41,473 nt of DNA from an uncultured Eubacteriales bacterium. Its GTDB lineage: Bacteria; Bacillota; Clostridia; Christensenellales; QAND01. The translations under genes were made by a program, and so were the position numbers. Below the pieces are notes generated by a model. It worked only from the letters and a program-made list of their open reading frames with translations. It made no database searches and was not told the origin of the DNA. Positions 7,619-14,419 of the stretch are shown piece after piece. The stretch lies in contig UREB01000001.1 of NCBI GenBank assembly GCA_900546685.1, positions 1 to 41,473 on the forward strand, written 5' to 3'. Within the stretch, counting starts at the first letter, position 1. Every line of letters begins with the position of its first letter.

Positions 7619-8503
7619 CTATATAGTACGTACGAAATCCCGGTAAATCTCCTTATACTGCTCGGCAAACTGGCTGCCCTTCCGCCAGAGGAAGGAAAAA
7701 TCATGCCGGACGTCAAAATCCGCAAGGGGGATGGCGCGCAGGGTACCCTGCGCCAGCTCCTCCCTCACGGCGGCCTCATACAAAAAGGTAATGCCGCAGC
7801 CCGCCTTGGCCAGGGTTTTTAAGGCAGTGAGGCTGCTGGCCTCCACGCGGCATGCAAAATCCTGGATGGTCAGGTTTTTTCCTTCCAGATAGTGCTCCAG
7901 GATATGGCGGGTGCCAGAGCCCTGTTCGCGCACAAGCAGGCGCTCTGTAAGTAAATCGTGGATACGGTATGCGGCGGCTGGCAGCGGATAGTCCGCGCCA
8001 CAGACCGGCAAAAAGCGCTCTGTGCAAAACAGCAGCGAATCGTATACGCTTTGGGAAAACGCGCCCTCTACGATGGCAAAGTCGATGGCACCGTCATCCA
8101 GGGCGCGGAGCAGCTGCTCTGTATCCGCCACGTGCATGGAGATCTGCGCATCCGGGTGCTGCTTTAGATAGCGCGCCAATACCGGCGGCATCGCGTATTC
8201 GCCCACGGTGAGCGTAGCGCCAAAGCGCAGCACGGGCTGTTCTCCGCCCAAAGAAGCGATGCGTTTTTGCAGCTGCGCCGCATCCTGCCGCATGGTGCGG
8301 GCCGCCTGGCACAGCATGCGCCCCGCCTGGGTCAGCGCCAGCTTTTTGCCCCGGTAGGAAAAAAGAGCGGCGCCGTATTGCTTTTCCAGCGCTTTGATGT
8401 GCTGGGAAACAGCGGGCTGTGTGATATGCAGCGCTTCGGCTGCCCTGGTGATGCTCATGGTTCTGCATACCATTAAAAAGCTTTCGATGCGATAATCCAG
8501 CAT
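7619..8503 (-). CDS. LysR-family transcriptional regulator
   Basis: 294 residues, typical LysR length. The N-terminal winged helix-turn-helix is clear (FLMVCRTMSITRAAEALHIT, QPAVSQHIKALE), followed by the linker helix and a periplasmic-binding-like effector domain (LRFGATLTVGEYAMPPVL, IDFAIVEG). The start at 8501-8503 (MLDYRIESF) has GGAGGG upstream; a longer in-frame start lacks one. It is divergent from the YeiH-type exporter gene, with a 148-base A/T-rich gap holding an inverted repeat. Divergent LysR regulators usually control the neighbouring gene, so it probably controls this exporter, in the manner of YeiE/CysB-type regulators. Confidence 0.92.
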   Translation of the reverse strand: MLDYRIESFLMVCRTMSITRAAEALHITQPAVSQHIKALEKQYGAALFSYRGKKLALTQAGRMLCQAARTMRQDAAQLQKRIASLGGEQPVLRFGATLTVGEYAMPPVLARYLKQHPDAQISMHVADTEQLLRALDDGAIDFAIVEGAFSQSVYDSLLFCTERFLPVCGADYPLPAAAYRIHDLLTERLLVREQGSGTRHILEHYLEGKNLTIQDFACRVEASSLTALKTLAKAGCGITFLYEAAVREELAQGTLRAIPLADFDVRHDFSFLWRKGSQFAEQYKEIYRDFVRTI

Positions 8504-8524
8504 GGCGATCCCTCCGCCATTATC

Positions 8525-8560
8525 ATAATATATTTTTATCATTTTATAAATATATATTAT
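8525..8560. promoter_or_regulatory. A/T-rich inverted repeat, candidate LysR operator
   Basis: Arms ATAATATATTTTTAT (8525-8539) and ATAAATATATATTAT (8546-8560) are inverted copies with one mismatch in 15 positions and a 6-base spacer. The site lies between the divergent lysR-type gene and yeiH-type gene. Its dyad symmetry suits a LysR tetramer, although plain A/T-richness could produce part of the match. Confidence 0.45.
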
Positions 8561-8583
8561 TTTTATTTATTAATTTTCTCTGC

Positions 8584-8589
8584 TATACT
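8584..8589 (+). promoter_or_regulatory. Extended -10 promoter for the YeiH-type exporter
   Basis: TGCTATACT carries an extended -10 (TG-N-TATACT, with TATACT at 8584-8589). There is no good -35 at 17 bases (TTTTAT), which suits an activator-dependent promoter lying next to the inverted repeat. Confidence 0.5.
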
Positions 8590-8651
8590 GGCAGACAGAA
8601 TTGGGCATTTTTCCCTGCTGCCCGAGGTATTAGAAAGGCTGTGAACGCGAT

Positions 8652-9659
8652 ATGGAAACGATCAAACGGACTGCGCCGGGCATTGCGCTATGCCTTTTCA
8701 TTGCGCTGCCCGCCTGGGCGCTGGGGCAATGGCTGCCGGTGGTGGGCGGCCCTGTGTTTGCCATCCTGATTGGCATGGTCATCACGCTGGTGATGCCCCG
8801 CAAGGATTGGTGCCACAGCGGCGTGGCGTTTACCTCTAAAAAGGTATTGCAATATGCGGTGGTGCTGCTCGGCTTTGGCATGAATCTTTCCGAGATCTTG
8901 GCCAAGGGAAAGCAGTCGCTGCCCATCATCCTTTCTACCATCTCCATTTCGCTCATCGTGGCTTTTGTGCTGTATAAGGCGCTGCGTTTGAAAAAGAACA
9001 GCGCCATTTTGATCGGCGTGGGCTCGTCTATCTGCGGCGGCTCTGCCATCGCGGCTACGGCGCCCGTGATCCAGGCAAGCGACGAGGAAGTCGCGCAATC
9101 CATTTCCGTGATTTTTCTATTCAACATTTTAGCTGCCCTCATCTTCCCGACGCTGGGCGGGCTTTTGGGGCTTTCGGACACCGGCTTTGGCCTGTTTGCC
9201 GGCACCGCCATCAACGATACCTCCTCCGTGACGGCGGCGGCCGCCGCTTGGGACGGCATCCATGGCTCCAATACCCTGGACGCTGCCACCATCGTCAAGC
9301 TGACGCGCACGCTGGCCATCATCCCCATTACGCTGGTGCTGGCGCTGATGCGCACCCGCCAGGCCAAGCAGGAAGACGGCGCCAAAATCAGCCTGAAAAA
9401 GATTTTCCCCTTTTTCGTGCTCTTCTTCGTGCTGGCCGCCGTCATCACCACCGTATGCCAGCTGCCGGCCAGCGTGACCGGCCCGCTGAAGGATCTGAGC
9501 AAATTTCTCATCATCATGGCCATGGCGGCCGTGGGGATGAATACCAACATCGTGCAGCTCGTCAAGACGGGCGGAAAGCCGATTTTAACCGGCTTTTGCT
9601 GCTGGGTGGCCATCGCGGCGGTCAGCCTGGGCATGCAGACGGTTTTGGGCATCTGGTAA
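8652..9659 (+). CDS. YeiH-family membrane transporter (UPF0324)
   Basis: 335 residues, about 10 membrane segments, family length. Typical UPF0324/YeiH blocks are visible: LGQWLPVVGGPVFAILIGM near residue 25, LKKNSAILIGVGSSICGGSA with the Gly/Ser-rich ICGGSAIAATAPVI near 125, and GTAINDTSSVTAAA near 185. Members are proposed sulfate or anion exporters; the substrate here is not known. The gene is divergent from a LysR regulator, the usual arrangement for this family, and is followed by an intrinsic terminator. The ATG at 8652 has only a weak ribosome binding site (GAAAGG about 13 bases upstream). Confidence 0.9.
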   Translation: METIKRTAPGIALCLFIALPAWALGQWLPVVGGPVFAILIGMVITLVMPRKDWCHSGVAFTSKKVLQYAVVLLGFGMNLSEILAKGKQSLPIILSTISISLIVAFVLYKALRLKKNSAILIGVGSSICGGSAIAATAPVIQASDEEVAQSISVIFLFNILAALIFPTLGGLLGLSDTGFGLFAGTAINDTSSVTAAAAAWDGIHGSNTLDAATIVKLTRTLAIIPITLVLALMRTRQAKQEDGAKISLKKIFPFFVLFFVLAAVITTVCQLPASVTGPLKDLSKFLIIMAMAAVGMNTNIVQLVKTGGKPILTGFCCWVAIAAVSLGMQTVLGIW

Positions 9660-9685
9660 GCGCTGCGCCCAACCATTGTCTTTTC

Positions 9686-9710
9686 AAAGGGCCTATTAGG
9701 CCCTTTTTTT
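9686..9710 (+). terminator. Intrinsic terminator of the YeiH-type gene
   Basis: Stem AAAGGGCC / GGCCCTTT with loop TATTA, followed by a run of T. Confidence 0.92.
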
Positions 9711-9772
9711 CTTGCACCGTATAGGCGGGCCGCCGCAAATCCGCTTGCATAGATTGCATCCATAAGGGGGGT

Positions 9773-9799
9773 GGGAAGGCCCGCCGGCCTTCCCGTTTT
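9773..9799 (+). terminator. Second plus-strand terminator, without an obvious gene of its own
   Basis: Stem GGGAAGGCC / GGCCTTCCC with a 4-base loop and then GTTTTT. It is a strong hairpin with a T-run only on the plus strand. It lies about 65 bases past the YeiH-type terminator; it may be a back-up terminator or may end a short unannotated transcript. Confidence 0.65.
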
Positions 9800-9808
9800 T
9801 CTGCATAG

Positions 9809-9830
9809 AAAAAGCCCCCGGGGCGGGGGC
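9809..9830 (-). terminator. Intrinsic terminator for the minus-strand genes upstream
   Basis: Stem GCCCCC (9814-9819) / GGGGGC (9825-9830) with a T-run on the minus strand given by the A-run at 9809-9813. It ends the transcript carrying the small acidic protein (9850-10053) and probably the glycosyltransferase before it. Confidence 0.85.
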
Positions 9831-9849
9831 TTTGTTCCGCGCAAAATGC

Positions 9850-10053
9850 TCAGCGTTTCGTTGTTTGCAGCGTATCCTTTTTCAGCGGAATCTCATACAC
9901 ATCGGTATACGATTCCACTTCCGCATCATCGAGCGGGGGCGCATAACAAAGGCCGGTACATTCTGTGGCGGAAGCCACGGAAAACAGGTCGTCGGTGAAT
10001 TCATCGGCAAATTCGACGTTGTAGTCGTCTTTTTTCTTAGAATCATCCATCAT
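9850..10053 (-). CDS. Small acidic protein of unknown function
   Basis: 67 residues, strongly acidic N-terminal half (DDSKKKDDYNVEFADEF), then a short block ATECTGLCYAPPLDDAEVES and an aromatic/acidic block ESYTDVYEIPLKK. No signal peptide or membrane segment. The start has a very good ribosome binding site (AAGGAGG, 8 bases), with two adjacent ATG codons. It is followed by its own terminator at 9809-9830, so it is a real gene. It lies 43 bases downstream of the glycosyltransferase gene and may be co-transcribed. The two cysteines around TGL are the only notable chemistry; the function is unknown. Confidence 0.7.
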   Translation of the reverse strand: MMDDSKKKDDYNVEFADEFTDDLFSVASATECTGLCYAPPLDDAEVESYTDVYEIPLKKDTLQTTKR

Positions 10054-10096
10054 GATTTCCTCCTTCCCGCTCTAGTGTGGCCTGTTCTGCTTTGGC

Positions 10097-11206
10097 TCAT
10101 ACCGATTCTTTCGCGCTGCGCTGCGCCATGGCGTTTTCCGCCCGTTTTTGCGCAAAATACGCGCGGTTGTAGGCCACGGATGCATCGTCCGGCTTATAGG
10201 CGGCGGCTTTTTCATTGTAGGCGGCCGCCTTTTCCCATTGCCCCATAGCATCGTAACACAGGCAAAGCTGGATATACGGGATATAGCCGTAGCAATCCGG
10301 CTGCACAAAGCCGCGCGTTAGGTCCATCGGGCGGCTCAGCGCCGTTTGATACCAAAACACCGCCGTTTCAAACATGCGCCTTTGGTAAAACAGATGGCCC
10401 AATTCACAGCAGGTCTCCGCCCGCGGGGCATCGTATACAAAGCTCCTCAGCAGCGCCTGCAGCGCCTTTTCTTCCTTGCCCAGCTGATGATAGCACAACG
10501 ATAGATCCTGGCAGGCGCCAATGTTGTTTTCCACCCAGCCCCGGCCCTCTGCCAAGAAAGCCTCGAACACATCGGCGGCTTGCTGGTAGGCGGCATGGTA
10601 ATACAGCTCGCGGGCGTAATAATACTGCGCCCGCGGCTCCAACGCTTCGCCGCGATCCACCATAGCCTGGTAGATGCGCAGGTTGCGGTCCGGGTCTCCA
10701 GGCTTTTCCTTTCGATGCTCAATGGCAATATCGCTATGCAGAATGCGCCCGGCCGGGGCAATGACCTCGTGCACCGCGCCCTCCCAGACAAAGCCTGCGC
10801 CGCGCTTTACGATGCGCTCCCGCTCGTAGGCAAAGGTAGGCTGGCCTGCCGCATCAAAGGCAACGCGGTACTGCATCATCACCAGATCCACCGCCCCGTC
10901 CATGGTGCGCTTTAATTCCCGGATGCGCTCGATGTTTTCCGGCGTTACGACGTCGTCGGCATCCAGCCACATGAGATAGTCGCAGGTGCCTTTGGAAAAG
11001 GCAAAGTTGCGCGCCTGGGCAAAATCATCCTGCCAGGCAAAATCATACACCTTCTCCGTATACTGCCGCGCAATCTCCTTGGTTTTATCCACAGAACCGG
11101 TATCTACAACGACCACCTCATCGGCAAACTGAACAGCCGAGGCCAGGCAGCGCGACAATACCTCCTCTTCATTTTTTACAATCATACAAACGCTCAGCGT
11201 ATGCAT
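10097..11206 (-). CDS. GT2 glycosyltransferase with C-terminal TPR repeats
   Basis: 369 residues. The N-terminal GT-A domain is of the SunS/WaaE-like GT2 type: LSVCMIVKNEEEVLSRCL (about residues 4-21), DEVVVVDTGSVDKTKEIA, the DXD-type metal site in YLMWLDADDVV (about 90), and VWEGAVHEVI. The C-terminal half holds tetratricopeptide-like helical pairs (e.g. AQYYYARELYYHAAYQQAAD, AVFWYQTALS, QWEKAAAYNEKAAAY). The start MHTLSV at 11204-11206 fits the conserved opening and has GGAAGG upstream. It is divergent from the collagen-like protein gene. Such enzymes glycosylate proteins or peptides, and TPRs often hold the acceptor, so glycosylation of the threonine-rich collagen protein is a fair guess but unproven. 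Confidence 0.88.
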   Translation of the reverse strand: MHTLSVCMIVKNEEEVLSRCLASAVQFADEVVVVDTGSVDKTKEIARQYTEKVYDFAWQDDFAQARNFAFSKGTCDYLMWLDADDVVTPENIERIRELKRTMDGAVDLVMMQYRVAFDAAGQPTFAYERERIVKRGAGFVWEGAVHEVIAPAGRILHSDIAIEHRKEKPGDPDRNLRIYQAMVDRGEALEPRAQYYYARELYYHAAYQQAADVFEAFLAEGRGWVENNIGACQDLSLCYHQLGKEEKALQALLRSFVYDAPRAETCCELGHLFYQRRMFETAVFWYQTALSRPMDLTRGFVQPDCYGYIPYIQLCLCYDAMGQWEKAAAYNEKAAAYKPDDASVAYNRAYFAQKRAENAMAQRSAKESV

Positions 11207-11253
11207 CCTCCAGAACCTTCCTTTCGCTTGGTGTATGGCAGCGCCGTACTCAC

Positions 11254-11281
11254 ACGAACACCGCCCCCTTTGCATAGTATG
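11254..11281 (+). promoter_or_regulatory. Sporulation-type (sigma-K-like) promoter candidate for the collagen-like gene
   Basis: AC at 11254-11255, a 17-base gap, then CATAGTATG at 11273-11281, against the sigma-K pattern AC-N16/17-CATANNNTA. One of the core bases differs. It lies about 40 bases before the start codon. Exosporium-type collagen genes are commonly controlled this way, but the motif is short. Confidence 0.35.
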
Positions 11282-11321
11282 AAAAGGAGACAGATGTCTT
11301 CACACAAAAGGAAAGGAATGG

Positions 11322-12371
11322 GTGAATTCAATGCCAATCTTCCAACAACGAGGTCAATACCGTTGCCCGCGCTGCGGCCGTTTGGTCAACGCTGGCAACT
11401 TTTATGGCGATGGATGCTGCTTTTGTTGCCCGCCCCCGCCGGGCCCCCGCTGCATCACCGGGCCTACCGGACCCACTGGGCCAACCGGGCCTTCCAGCGG
11501 CATTACAGGCGCAACCGGCGCCACGGGTGTGACAGGCCCAACAGGACCTACGGGCGCCACAGGCGCTACCGGCGCTTCCCCCGTATTTTCGATCGGAGAG
11601 GTTATCACCGCTGAGCCGGGCGTACCCGCCTCCGTGACGATTACGGGCAATCCCTTAACGCCTATCTTAAACTTTGTCATCCCGCGCGGCGCTACGGGCG
11701 CAACCGGGCCGACTGGACCTACGGGTGCTACGGGCGCTACTGGGCCGACTGGACCTACGGGTGCTATGGGCGCTACCGGGCCGACCGGATCTACGGGTGC
11801 TACGGGCGCTACTGGGCCGACCGGACCTACGGGTGCTACAGGCGCTACTGGGCCGACTGGACCTACGGGATCCGATGGGGCTGACGGTGTCGATGGCGTA
11901 ACGGGACCGACCGGCGCTCAGGGCTTTGCCGGCATCCCCGGCAATGATGGTGCGGATGGTCTGCCTGGCCCCATGGGCCCGACGGGCGCAACTGGTGCTA
12001 CCGGCGCTACAGGTGCTACTGGCATGAAGGGCGCTACCGGGGCTACTGGGCCGACCGGGCCGACAGGATCCGATGGGGCCGATGGAGTTGATGGCATCGA
12101 TGGCGTAACGGGACCCACCGGCGCCCAGGGCTTTGCCGGCATCCCCGGCAATGATGGTGCGGATGGTTTGCCTGGCCCCATGGGCCCGACGGGCGCAACT
12201 GGCGCCACCGGTGCTACAGGTGCTACGGGCGCCACGGGCACAAAGGGTGCAACGGGCTCTACGGGTGCCACCGGCGCTACAGGCGCGACCGGGCCGACAG
12301 GACCGACCGGCAGCCGTGGTGCCACAGGGCCGACCGGGCCGACCGGACCCACCGGGCCAAAGCACAGCTAA
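11322..12371 (+). CDS. Collagen-like Gly-X-Thr repeat protein (BclA-type)
   Basis: 349 residues. Head (1-43): Cys-rich, with CPRCG, GDGCCFCCPPPPGP and a further Cys, eight cysteines in about 30 residues and no signal peptide. Next come Gly-X-Y triplets, a globular spacer (about 87-122, VFSIGEVITAEPGVPASVTI then LNFVIPRG) of the kind placed between collagen blocks in Clostridia, and about 225 residues of Gly-X-Y dominated by GPT and GAT to the C-terminus. There is no C-terminal trimerisation domain, so the end PTGPKHS is free. Such proteins form triple-helical filaments on spores or cells and their threonines are often glycosylated. The start is GTG at 11322, 5-6 bases after AAAGGAA; the ATG at 11331 is the alternative. 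The gene ends in a strong terminator and is divergent from a glycosyltransferase. Confidence 0.93.
   Translation: MNSMPIFQQRGQYRCPRCGRLVNAGNFYGDGCCFCCPPPPGPRCITGPTGPTGPTGPSSGITGATGATGVTGPTGPTGATGATGASPVFSIGEVITAEPGVPASVTITGNPLTPILNFVIPRGATGATGPTGPTGATGATGPTGPTGAMGATGPTGSTGATGATGPTGPTGATGATGPTGPTGSDGADGVDGVTGPTGAQGFAGIPGNDGADGLPGPMGPTGATGATGATGATGMKGATGATGPTGPTGSDGADGVDGIDGVTGPTGAQGFAGIPGNDGADGLPGPMGPTGATGATGATGATGATGTKGATGSTGATGATGATGPTGPTGSRGATGPTGPTGPTGPKHS
11688..11867 (+). repeat. Five tandem 36-bp units in the collagen-like gene
   Basis: Each unit encodes GATGATGPTGPT or a close variant (unit 3 encodes GAMGATGPTGST). Units 1-5 differ at only a few bases each, so the array is recent and likely to vary in copy number between strains. 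Confidence 0.9.
11868..12230 (+). repeat. Two long direct copies in the collagen-like gene
   Basis: Copy A (11868-12023, 156 bases) and copy B (12066-12230, 165 bases) both start at a GGATCC and encode the same block, GSDGADGVDG...AQGFAGIPGNDGADGLPGPM, followed by GATGAT triplets. Copy B carries three extra residues (GID). The central 60-odd bases are nearly identical. Confidence 0.9.
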
Positions 12372-12390
12372 CGCCAGCTTTTAGAAAAGC

Positions 12391-12422
12391 AAAAAAAGAG
12401 AAGCGCTTGCTTCTCTTTTTTT
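12391..12422. terminator. Bidirectional terminator between convergent genes
   Basis: A perfect 14-base stem: AGAGAAGC with an A-run before it, loop GCTT, and GCTTCTCT followed by a T-run. It ends the collagen-like gene on the plus strand and the SDR/cytidylyltransferase operon on the minus strand. Confidence 0.93.
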
Positions 12423-12428
12423 ATGCTG

Positions 12429-13490
12429 TCAACCTATTTCCTCCCGCAGGATGCGAACCGTGGCGCGCAGGCCTTCTTCAAGCCGGACGCCGGGCGCCCA
12501 TCCCAACGATTGTAGCTTTTCCGCGCTTAGCACCGCATGGGTGATGGGGGTAAACCCTGCCTTTTCCGCCGCATCCGGCTGGGCAAAGACAACCTGCGTG
12601 CCGCCCGCCGCGGCTGTTTTTTCCGCCATGGCCCGCACGGTGGCCCGGCTGCGCGCGTCCGCCACGTTGTATGCCTCCCCGCTTTGGCCGCGCAAGAGGA
12701 TATACAAGAGCGCCGCGGCCGCGTCCGTAGCGTAGCACCAGGTACGATCCTGCAGGCCCTCGCTTTTCAGCACGATGGGCTCCCCTGCCACGGCATTGCG
12801 TACAAACTGGGCAATGGCCCGGCTGTCGCTTTTTGTCATGGTTGGCCCATATAGATGGCAGGGGCGGGCGATGACGCTGTCCACCCCGTATTCCTGGCGG
12901 TAGGCTTGGCACAGCACCTCGGCGGCGCGCTTGCCGGCCGGGTAGCAGGCGCGCGGGCTGCTATGGTCTACCGTGCCGCAGTCCGTTTCCACAAACGGCG
13001 GCGCATCCGCCGGCATCTGCCCGTACATCTCCCCGGAGGAAACAAACAGCAGCCGGCTATGCCATTGCCTTGCTAACGACAATAGGCGTTCCGTACCGTC
13101 AAAGTTTGCCTTCAGCGTTTCCACCGGGTATTTGGCAAAGGAAACAGGGTCGGCGTTGCTGGCGGCATGGACGATATAGTCCACCGGCTGGGTCAGCGCG
13201 CCAAGCTCGGCGTTGATATCCTGCTCCACAAAGGTAAACCACGGATCCTTCCAAACATCAGCAAAGCGCGCCTGCCCACGCTCGGCCGAGCGCCCCAGCG
13301 CATAGATGTGCACGCCGATTTGCCGTTGCCGGTTGGCCGCCATCAATAGATCCACCAGGCACGAGCCCAGCATGCCCGTGGCCCCGGTGATGAGTACGCG
13401 CTTGCCCGAAAGCGCCTGGATGGGCAGGCCGGGATCTTCTACGGCAGCTGTTAGCTGGGCAAGGTAGGCAGGGTGGCGATACCGATTCAT
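12429..13490 (-). CDS. NAD-dependent epimerase/dehydratase (extended SDR)
   Basis: 353 residues. The Rossmann NAD site is VLITGATGMLGSCL (about 32-45, GxxGxxG). The catalytic residues appear as the Ser in LLFVSSGEMYGQ and the YPAGK motif (Tyr-x3-Lys). ARPCHLYGPTM and a C-terminal AYNVAD block complete the extended SDR plan. The substrate is probably a nucleotide-activated sugar or polyol. Its start overlaps the end of the cytidylyltransferase gene by four bases (ATGA), so both are made together. In surface-polymer loci such a pair makes and then reduces or epimerises a CDP-linked compound; which one cannot be decided here. Confidence 0.88.
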   Translation of the reverse strand: MNRYRHPAYLAQLTAAVEDPGLPIQALSGKRVLITGATGMLGSCLVDLLMAANRQRQIGVHIYALGRSAERGQARFADVWKDPWFTFVEQDINAELGALTQPVDYIVHAASNADPVSFAKYPVETLKANFDGTERLLSLARQWHSRLLFVSSGEMYGQMPADAPPFVETDCGTVDHSSPRACYPAGKRAAEVLCQAYRQEYGVDSVIARPCHLYGPTMTKSDSRAIAQFVRNAVAGEPIVLKSEGLQDRTWCYATDAAAALLYILLRGQSGEAYNVADARSRATVRAMAEKTAAAGGTQVVFAQPDAAEKAGFTPITHAVLSAEKLQSLGWAPGVRLEEGLRATVRILREEIG

Positions 13491-14194
13491 TGCCCCATTC
13501 TCCTATCGTTTGTAAGCAGCGCCCGGAAAATATCAAGGTCGTCCTGCGTAGTCAATTTGACATTGCGCTCCGAACCGGCGGAAAAATGGATGGTTTCCCC
13601 CAATTCGCACATCAACGTGCAGGTGGCCACGGAATTGGTGATGCCGCGCTTTTTCGCCTCCTGATGCGCCCAAACCAGCTTGCCCAGCGGATAGCATTGC
13701 GGCGTCTGGGTACGCATGAGCTTATCGCGATCCACTGCCTGGGTAGAAGCGCTTTTGTCCTCGGTGAAAAACATAGCTTCTGCACAGGAAATGGCGGTGA
13801 TGGCGCCCCCATACTGGCGGCATACCGCCAAGTTCTCCGAGATGATATGGGCCGATACCATCGGGCGGATCGCATCATGGATGGAAATCAGATCCGTTTC
13901 CCCATAGTGCTTTGCCAGCTCCATGATGCCGTTGCAAATGGATTCCTGCCCGGTTTTGCCGCCGGAAACGATGTGCTTGAGCTTTGTGATGTGGTACTGC
14001 CTTGCATATGCCCAAACCGTTTCATGCCATCCATCAATGCAGACCAAACCAATGGCATCGATCTCCGGGTGCTTTTGAAAGGCCTCCAGCGTATAGATCA
14101 GCACGGGCTTATCGTACACGTTGATAAACTGCTTTGGAATTTCAGACTGCATTCTCTGGCCAGAGCCTCCGGCGATGATTAAAGCAATATTCAT
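13487..14194 (-). CDS. IspD/TarI-family cytidylyltransferase
   Basis: 235 residues, family length. Motifs: the nucleotide loop IIAGGSGQRMQSEIPKQF (residues 6-23), the metal/CTP site SIHDAIRPMVS, RTQTPQCYPL and VKLTTQDDLDIF. It transfers CMP from CTP to a polyol phosphate. The family includes IspD (methylerythritol 4-phosphate, isoprenoids) and TarI (ribitol 5-phosphate, teichoic acid). The coupled SDR gene favours the TarI-like, surface-polymer reading, but an IspD role is not excluded since no other copy is visible here. It is divergent from but and its upstream region ends in A/T-rich sequence with a TATAAT on the minus strand but no clear -35. Confidence 0.85.
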   Translation of the reverse strand: MNIALIIAGGSGQRMQSEIPKQFINVYDKPVLIYTLEAFQKHPEIDAIGLVCIDGWHETVWAYARQYHITKLKHIVSGGKTGQESICNGIMELAKHYGETDLISIHDAIRPMVSAHIISENLAVCRQYGGAITAISCAEAMFFTEDKSASTQAVDRDKLMRTQTPQCYPLGKLVWAHQEAKKRGITNSVATCTLMCELGETIHFSAGSERNVKLTTQDDLDIFRALLTNDRRMGQ

Positions 14195-14305
14195 GGATAC
14201 TCTCCCTTACATAAGGATAAAATGATGGTTTCATTATATACTATATCCGAAAAGGATGCAGGAAAAAATACTTTTTTGCCGCCGCGCCAGCCCGCGCTGT
14301 TTATC

Positions 14306-14334
14306 TTGACCCACTTCTTTCCAGCGGCTATAAT
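14306..14334 (+). promoter_or_regulatory. Sigma-A promoter for the CoA-transferase gene
   Basis: -35 TTGACC (14306-14311), a 17-base spacer, and a perfect -10 TATAAT (14329-14334). The start codon follows about 85 bases later. Confidence 0.8.
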
Positions 14335-14419
14335 AGCTATGATAAGGAATTCACAAACTTTCTTCCACGATCCAAAAAAAGCATTTGTATAGAGAAAATT
14401 CTTGAAGGAGGCCCTTTTG

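Noticed and set aside
8630..9844. Open frame of 404 codons on the minus strand over the YeiH-type gene
   Set aside because: It is a shadow of a clear UPF0324 gene; the translation is low-complexity Met/Ser/Ala-rich and has no family pattern or ribosome binding site.
11688..12230. CRISPR-like array
   Set aside because: The repeats are coding, in frame, tandem without unique spacers, and encode Gly-X-Thr triplets.
11667..12365. Minus-strand frames (232 and 144 codons) across the collagen repeats
   Set aside because: Repeat composition keeps all frames open; the Gly-X-Thr frame is the only one with a known protein pattern and a proper start region.
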